64,000 nucleotides of DNA. It comes from Linyphia triangularis (lineage: Eukaryota; Arthropoda; Arachnida; Araneae; Linyphiidae). Of the stretch, positions 56,782 to 64,000 are shown piece by piece. Position 1 is the stretch's first letter. Every line of letters begins with the position of its first letter. Below the pieces are notes generated by a model that was given only the letters and a program-made list of their open reading frames with translations, did not search any database and had not been told where the DNA came from. Location: positions 2,976,001 through 3,040,000 of the forward strand of contig OZ021723.1 of NCBI GenBank assembly GCA_963978545.1, written 5' to 3'. The position numbers were made by a program, and so were the translations under genes.

Positions 56782-59700
56782 TTACACCCCCTCCTCTCCT
56801 TCAATGCATCTTTGCTACTTCTTTAGAAATGAAATGACGTATGTTTACATCTAACTATGATTCATCCAATGCCAATCATCGCCTTCTTCATCGAATGATC
56901 TGTGTTTGTGGAGAAATTCCAGCCGTTAAATTTGTGTAGTTCTTCATGAAAAGAAACTTCCGCATACAAATTGACGTCAACTATCTTCATTTTTAAAGAC
57001 AAGAACTGTGGTCTGACACATGCAGTTCTTTGAGTCCTTTCCTTTAAGATATACGTATAGGTTTCAACATTTTTTTTTAATTTTCAAATTTAAAAATTAA
57101 AAATTTGCACCTTGAAAAGTATATTATTTGTTAAACTGTTTCCAATAATTTTTAAAAAAAAATGTCTTCAATTTTAATAATTAATTAACATTTAATCAAC
57201 TAATTAGGCTAATTTCGAACGGTAATGACACAAATTCTAATTCATCTATAGATACAATATTTTGTTCAATAATGCGGAATACCCTGCTCTATGTTTTAAC
57301 CCTATTAACAGAATTTTACATGTGTATATTTTGTGATATCTTGCTTTAACTGAATCTATTAGAAAAATCCAAGTCTTTTTAGACAGAATCTTATCTTTAA
57401 AATTCAATTAAAATTATTTATTTACAAATCACTTAGTATTTACGGTCAAAACATTCAGAAATGTATGCAGATTATATAGCAAAAAATAAATTTCAAAAAA
57501 GATTATTTAAACTTGAGTTATTATTGTTTGAATGAAATGCAAAATAGAAAAAACTACAATCTGAGAATAACTTTTAAAAAAGTATTTTTTTTATATAAAA
57601 AACTGTTGTTATTATTCTAACTATTATATATTTTCTTTTTAGTATGCTCCTCCATAATAGGGTTTTCTTCTTTTGTGTTGTTTTTATTTTGCTTCTGTTT
57701 TTTACGGCCTTACAAATCTTTCCCGATTTTTGCGATTTGAAGACTATACGTATACTTTAAGAATGTCTCTTCTCCTCTAATTTTAACGGGAACTCTAACC
57801 AATTTATCAACAAAAGTGATGTAACGTAGTTTTTTTTTTTTTAAATTGTATTTATTTATTTATTATTATTTTTATATCACCCTCTTAATAATTTATTTGT
57901 TAACTTCATTTCGTACCTAAGAAATGAACTCGTACAAGAGGATAAAACTAATGACAATAAAATATCTGTTTTTTGGACAATCTAGAATAGCGAAGTAAAC
58001 CTGCGATTCTGACGAAATAAACTACTAGCGCTCTAAGAATCCAGATAGGTAAGTGTAGAACGTTGATATTTTGTATGAGCTTTTAAGGTGTTTTGAGCTC
58101 ACGGAATTATGCATTTATATTGGCTTGCCAGATATTGGGAAAATTAAACTGATACGTTGTTTGAACATGACAAAATATATTCAAAACTGTATTAATTTTT
58201 TAACCGTTATTTACTTTAATTGAATACGTAAAAATAATAGAATAATAGCGCCAGGGAGGTGCATGGGAGGTTGCTTGGCATTCTCCAAGTTGCTTAAACT
58301 TTTATAAAAGTAGAGAACAAGACAAAATTCACCGAAAAAAATCAACTGTGGGCATTTCAATAATATAATATTTGCCATTGTGAGAAGCAAAATATTTTGA
58401 AAAATCAAGGTTTAAACGATAAAAAAAAATAAAAAAATAATGTTTTCCTTGCACTACAAACAACGTTGTCATCACCCATGCTAATGAGTCTGTATTTTCC
58501 AAAAAGTGAAGGTATTCACATTTGTTGATGTTATATATTTCATTTCCCCTAATATAAATTTCTAATGGTTTTGTAAATGGGTATAATACATCAAAATTGG
58601 GCTATGAAATAGTAGGAAAGCAATTCAAATGTATTTTATTTTTAAACGTAGAAGAAAATTGTTTTTCAATTTGGAAATGGGAAAGCTTACATTTACAGTT
58701 ATTTGAGAGTTTATTCCAAAAATGTAGCAGACATTCTTTAAGAAAAATATGTTTTCTCAAGTTTACCAAAATCAACACTAAATACATTGGCGACGATAAG
58801 GAGAGGAAGTTGCCTCCCGATAGGAATCTTAAAATTAGAGACGATTGGGATGGTACAAAAATTTATATTTTATCAAGAAATTTTAAATCGACTGGTGGAT
58901 TTTAACGGATTTTAACTTTCCAATTGAACTTCTTCTAGCTGTTAATTTCATTTTAATTAATAGAACACGTTTTGAAAAGGAAGAAAAGGGTCTATAAGCA
59001 GACGTGCATCTTGGGGAGGGTTTTCTTAGGGTCAGACTCTTCTAGTATCCTTAACATCCCGGTGTTTTATAATATTTAAATAAAAAACTCTTAGCAATCG
59101 TAAATAATTTCAAAATAATACTTTTTAAAATACCATTATTCCTTATCCCGACAGAGTTTGCATATCGTATCACACTAAAGTAGCTATTACGTCCAATAAC
59201 TTGGAAATAAATAACGGATTTGTAAATCTCCTAGCATCAAAAAATCACTAAGCATTATTTTTTGTCTACTTGAATTCAATATAAAGTGTCGTTTAAAAGA
59301 AATGTAAAACTGTGTATATTTCAAACGTTGTTATAATCGATTTAATGTATCGGTGCTACATGTCCTTGTATTTCAAGCGCCAAAAATATATAGTAAAATC
59401 AACCTGATATTGATGTTTGTTCTTTAACCAAAAATATTACGTCTTTTGTAATTGAATTTAAATAAACGAAAAAATTTCATATTAATTTATAATATGAATA
59501 ACTCTACATTTTCATCTCGAGAAGGAGAAAAACCATAAAACTCTTAATTGACATCTGCAACGATCGCAATCTTTTTAATTCATTTTGAAAACAGATTTCG
59601 AGGAGCTACAGAATCTGGGAATTTATCCAAACCCATTGCAAGTAAAGGCATCTCTGAAATTCTGGAATTTAGATGATTATGTTAAATCTTTGCCCCGAAA

Positions 59701-59878
59701 ACACAGATGAGGTGATGACCCTATTAGAGGGAGTTCTAAGTGAAATATGTCTGAATAGAAACTCGATCTCTCATGGAAATTTTTCTGAATGAAAATAGTT
59801 AAAAAAATCAAGTAAATAATTTGTTTAAAATGTTTTGTAGGTATTGTGTCAGTAATATGTTTGAAAATGTCTTGATAA
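56782..59878. other. AT-rich sequence, nothing recognised
   Basis: Frames at 58597-58905 (plus), 58408-58211 and 59907-59677 (minus) have no recognisable domain. No repeats of note. Confidence 0.45.
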
Positions 59879-61966
59879 TCTCTATATATATAAGGCAAAG
59901 CCCTCACTCACTCACTCACTCACTGACTCACTCATCACTAATTCTCCCACTTCCCACATAGTCACAACTCTGAAAATCGGCACAAATATCAACAATGGTA
60001 AAAATAGAAAAAGTAAACTATTCCGATCTCGATTAACCCACTTTAAGGGGTCGAAAAGGGGTTAAACGTTCCAAACGGGGGACATTCGAAAATCCTACTT
60101 CCCACATAGTCACAACTCTGAAAATCGGCACAAATATCAACAATGGTAAAAATAGAAAAAGTAAACTATTCAGATCTCGATTAACCCACTTTAAGGGGTC
60201 GAAAAGGGGTTAAACGTTCCAAACGGGGGACATTCGAATATCCTACTTCCCACATAATCACAACTCTGAAAATCGGCACAAATATCAACAATGGTAAAAA
60301 TAGAAAAAGTAAACTATTCAGATCTCGATTAACCCACTTTAAGGGGTCGAAAAGGGGTTAAACGTTCCAAACGGGGGACATTCGAATATCCTACTTCTCA
60401 CATAGTCACAACTCTGAAAATCGGCACAAATATCAACAATGGTAAAAATAGAAAAAGTAAACTATTCCGATCTCGATTAACCCACTTTAAGGGGTCGAAA
60501 AGGTGTTAAACGTTCCAAACGGGGGACATTCGAAAATCCTACTTCCCACATAGTCACAACTCTGAAAATCGGCACAAATATCAACAATGGTAAAAATAGA
60601 AAAAGTAAACTATTCAGATCTCGATTAACCCACTTTAAGGGGTCGAAAAGGGGTTAAACGTTCCAAACGGGGGACATTCGAAAATCCTACTTCTCACATA
60701 GTCACAACTCTGAAAATCGGCACAAATATCAACAATGGTAAAAATAGAAAAAGTAAACTATTCCGATCTCGATTAACCCACTTTAAGGGGTCGAAAAGGG
60801 GTTAAACGTTCCAAACGGGGGACATTCGAAAATCCCACTTCCCACATAGTCACAACTCTGAAAATCGGCACAAATATCAACAATGGTAAAAATAGAAAAA
60901 GTAAACTATTCAGATCTCGATTAACCCACTTTAAGGGGTCGAAAAGGGGTTAAACGTTCCAAACGGGGGACATTCGAAAATCCTACTTCCCACATAGTCA
61001 CAACTCTGAAAATCGGCACAAATATCAACAATGGTAAAAATAGAAAAAGTAAACTATTCAGATCTCGATTAACCCACTTTAAGGGGTCGAAAAGGGGTTA
61101 AACGTTCCAAACGGGGGACATTCGAATATCCTACTTCTCACATAGTCACAACTCTGAAAATCGGCACAAATATCAACAATGGTAAAAATAGAAAAAGTAA
61201 ACTATTCAGATCTCGATTAACCCACTTTAAGGGGTCGAAAAGGGGTTAAACGTTCCAAACGGGGGACATTCGAATATCCTACTTCTCACATAGTCACAAC
61301 TCTGAAAATCGGCACAAATAACAACAATGGTAAAAATAGAAAAAGTAAACTATTCCGATCTCGATTAACCCACTTTAAGGGGTGGAAAAGGGGTTAAACG
61401 TTCCAAACGAGGAATATTCGAATGTACCACTTCCCATATGGTCACAACTCGGAAATTTGGTACAAATGTCAAAAAAGATTAAACATAGAAAAAGTAAGCT
61501 ATTCTGTTCTCGATTAACCAACTTTAAGGGGTCGAAAAGGGGTTAAATGTTCCAAACGAGGGATATCCGAATGTTCCTCTTCCAATGTAGTCATTTTTCT
61601 GATATTTTTTTGCAAATGTTAAAAAAATAAGTCATTCCAATATCGATTAACGAATTTTTAAGGGATGAAAAGACGACGCAACATTGAAACTATACGAGAA
61701 TTAACTTAATGTCTCAATTCCAATACAACTACTACTTTGAAATTTAGAACTAAGAGCAAACATAAACACAATAAACTATACCAGTTTACTATTCACAATT
61801 ATAAATTTCGTTTAAAATGTCAACAAAGGAAAGTTCCTATTTTGATAAATCAATTTGTCGGGATCGAAATGGGAGCAAACGTCTGAAGTGTAGAATACAT
61901 GAATGTCTTTTGATCGCTAAAATGCTAATGGTAAAATTTCGTAGCGCAGCACGGGTATTCAGCTAG
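59879..61966 (+). mobile_element. Helitron-like (pearl-type) non-autonomous element
   Basis: Begins TCTCTATATATATAAGGCAA after A and ends CACGGGTATTCAGCTAG before T. This fits 5'-TC and CTAG-3' ends inserted between A and T, without inverted repeats. A CACTCACTCACTCA run follows the 5' end. The body is mostly a 148-bp tandem array. No rep/helicase gene is present, so it would depend on others. The class is inferred from the termini and from the known habit of Helentron-derived elements to carry central tandem repeats. Confidence 0.6.
59949..61725 (+). repeat. 148-bp tandem repeats within the Helitron-like element
   Basis: The marker TTCYCACATAGTCACAACTC recurs at 59951, 60099, 60247, 60395, 60543, 60691, 60839, 60987, 61135 and 61283, always 148 bases apart. 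One more copy at 61431 and a poor one at 61580 are clearly diverged. Units contain GATCTCGATTAACCCACTTT and AAGGGGTCGAAAAGGGGTTA. Most differences are a few recurrent single-base variants. Confidence 0.96.
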
Positions 61967-62233
61967 TCCATTTATAAAGTGTTAAATAATCTGTTAAAAT
62001 GGTCTGTGCAAAGCAAATTGTTTACAAATCCATATAACTTAATAGTATAAATAATCATTTAATTCAAAAATGTTTAAACACAATTTTTTTCTTTTAAATT
62101 TTTGAGGTGCTCATAATCAGTTTTGAGATTATTAAAGTAGTATTAATAAAGTTATTTATTCTTAGTTGTAAATTTTTATTCCCCCCCCCCTCCCAGAAAA
62201 AAGGGCACGTTTATTGTAACGACGCAACAAAGC
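61967..62233. other. Spacer between two mobile elements
   Basis: AT-rich, with a C-run at 62182-62192. Nothing recognised. Confidence 0.5.
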
Positions 62234-62241
62234 GTTCCCAC

Positions 62242-62937
62242 TAGAGGTCGGAAATATCGATCAAAATAAATATCGATACTATATCATTGCATGGAAAAAA
62301 TATCGATAAAATATCGATTTATCGATACATGATTTTTTTTATTTGATTTTCAATTTTGCCAGAAACGAAGTTTTTCAGAACAAATTACTACTTTTTATTA
62401 TTTTTGTAAGGTGACTACTTTTCCAACTGGAATGGATTTATTACAAAAAAAAAAAGTTACATTATCGCTTAATTGGTGTAATAATTTTAAGAAAAATTTA
62501 GATAATTTTCAATAGCTTATAATGGCAACGTTGGATATTTAGCGTAATATTTTTACAATGTACATAACTGAAAAATTAACAGAGGGATGAATATATGTAT
62601 AACTAACACGTTTGTTCCAATTTTAATTTAATTTTCAAAAAGCCAGCGAGGTGCACCCCCTTGAAGCTTCCTGTTGGCGCCCATGATTATGAAGTGTATG
62701 GCAAAATATTGATCATTGGTACCATTTTAATTGCTTATCAGCCAAGTCCAAATTTTAGTTCTGATGTTTTTGAAAAAGGAATAAAGAACATCGAAAAAAT
62801 ACATGGAACTACAAAACGATCATAAAAAAAAAAAAAAAAATGTTTGAAAATATCGATATATAGGTGACTTTTATCGATATTTTTAATATCGATATTTTTT
62901 GAAAAATATCGTCGTATCGATATATCGCCGACCTCTA
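62242..62937. mobile_element. Non-autonomous hAT element with TATCGATA-rich ends
   Basis: Terminal inverted repeats TAGAGGTCGG and CCGACCTCTA, with a perfect 8-bp target duplication GTTCCCAC (62234-62241, 62938-62945), mark a hAT insertion. The subterminal 90 bases on the left hold three exact TATCGATA sites and those on the right four. The interior is AT-rich without a transposase; the minus-strand frame 62947-62738 is a by-product. Confidence 0.92.
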
Positions 62938-62945
62938 GTTCCCAC

Positions 62946-63152
62946 ACCTTTTTATTTTACACACTGGCAATAATATGACAAAACCACATGAAACAAATTT
63001 CATAAAGTTAGCTGTAAAATTGTCGGAGATATTCGTGGTTGAAAATCAGGACTATTCGCGACTTCAAAAAGAGGCAATTCTGAAATAGAGAAACGTGTTC
63101 TCCAATGTTATCACACAGCTGTATGATAACTTCTAAAAATACTTTGTTGAGG

Positions 63153-63193
<41 letters not shown>

Positions 63194-63633
63194 ACTTTAT
63201 TATTACAGATATCCTATTAACAGGAAATACTTACAGTCATTCTTTGATGAAATAAAATTCACCTACATTTATTATTTAATTTTTTTTTAGTAATATTTAT
63301 ATAATATAGCATTTGCATTATACAGGATGATACCTAATATCGTTTTAAACCCTTTACGTTTGAAACGGAGTCTCGTATAGCCAGGGAAGTAATGTATACC
63401 TATAATAAAACGACTATGCAAAATATTTTGAGACGGTTTACAACGCGCCAAGCGGAAATTTATGGAAGTTATAAAAGTAATTAAAAAAACTAAAGGAGAT
63501 AGGCGAAGGAGTCCAGTTGGAATCACACAGTACAGTTGCATTATCACAACACCTTAGGAAAAAGTGTCATAAACTTATCTGTAAAATTCCTGGAGATATT
63601 CTTAATTGAATATTTGGACAGTTCGTGACTTCA
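62946..63633. other. Sequence with a diverged direct repeat
   Basis: GGAGATATTCGTGGTTGAAA with following CGCGACTTCAA at 63024-63066 recurs in diverged form at 63591-63634 (GGAGATATTCTTAATTGAAT, CGTGACTTCAA). An A-tract lies at 63158-63192. The frame 63547-63287 is anonymous. Confidence 0.5.
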
Positions 63634-64000
63634 ACTAGGGGTGTGGAACATCGCACAACTTTCAATTACACTATAATACAGACGTGGATTTGTGCCATTT
63701 ACCGTTTGTATATTTTCATCTTTCAATCCTTCATTTAGAATAAATGGCCAGTTTGGCGATATACCTTTCTATAATCCTTATATTATCCTTTATTATAAGC
63801 GAAACTAAGGGAAAAAAAAAAAACTGATTTTAGATGGGGTATGTTCAAGGAAAGAAAACTTTGTGTTGTAGAAATTCATTTTTCAACTTTTTAGGCCAAT
63901 AAATCATGTTTACGGAAATTTTGGAGGAGGGGATATTTAGAACACCTAAAGAAGCATTACCACAGCGATTTTTATCAAAATCGTTAGAGCCCTTTTTTAG
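63634..64000 (+). repeat. Dispersed repeat family R1, copy 3 (cut by window end)
   Basis: Begins with ACTAGGGGTGTGGAACATCG and continues in the R1 order (ACTTTCAATTACACTATA, GGCCAGTTTGGCGA, TTAGAACACCT, AAAATCGTTAGAGCC) until the end of the window. Confidence 0.8.

Noticed and set aside
58597..58905. 102-aa plus-strand ORF
   Set aside because: No family resemblance; an antisense frame of similar quality overlaps it.
59949..61725. CRISPR-like array
   Set aside because: The 148-bp units are contiguous with no unique spacers, and the setting is eukaryotic.

Overview
The window looks like one stretch of an AT-rich, intron-rich arthropod genome: split genes with GT-AG introns, poly-A-tailed and tRNA-headed retroposons, Tc1/mariner, hAT, Helitron-like and BEL/Pao elements, and no bacterial-style gene packing. 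The style of the Tc1-like transposase relics and the repeat load fit a crustacean such as a parasitic copepod, but that guess is inference only.

One host gene dominates. On the minus strand six exons of a cyclic-nucleotide-gated channel of the CNG-like (Cngl) type run from 31613 down to 2131, spread over about 29 kb. All five exon junctions agree in phase, and the exons give a proline/threonine-rich N-terminus, S1 to S5, the pore (TIGD filter) and S6. The C-linker and cyclic-nucleotide-binding domain must lie before base 1. About 250 bases upstream of the first visible exon sits a well-formed minus-strand core promoter (TATA box, initiator, two heat-shock elements). It may drive a short isoform that starts in that exon. 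A second possible coding piece, of unknown function, runs off the left edge (224..1).

The rest is repeat DNA inside introns or upstream. 596-1341: TTAA-flanked element. 3958-4510: AT-rich palindrome. 6240-7300: minisatellite. 7968-10003: a 292-bp tandem array joined to a hAT element that holds a palindromic MITE. 12551-14080: SINE and a transposase relic split by a MITE. 17690-18240: two MITEs. 19075-19657, 21470-21980 and 26100-26490: mariner/Tc1 relics. 27728-28184: SINE. 29432-31463: fold-back elements. 33735-34487: palindromic TTAA MITE. 37145-38665: LINE relic. 39539-41503: a MITE split by a Kolobok-like TTAA element that itself holds a fold-back element. 44335-54178: a SINE beside a 230-bp satellite array that is split by a young 6.7-kb BEL/Pao retrotransposon with identical LTRs, a 5-bp target duplication and one frameshift in pol. 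55835-56773: second copy of the first hAT. 59879-61966: Helitron-like element made mostly of 148-bp tandem repeats. 62242-62937: hAT element whose ends carry seven TATCGATA sites.

Nothing here looks like a new multi-gene system. The most interesting items are the heat-shock-type promoter in front of the channel exon, the tandem array that copied a transposon end together with its target site, the TATCGATA-rich hAT, and the several levels of element nesting.
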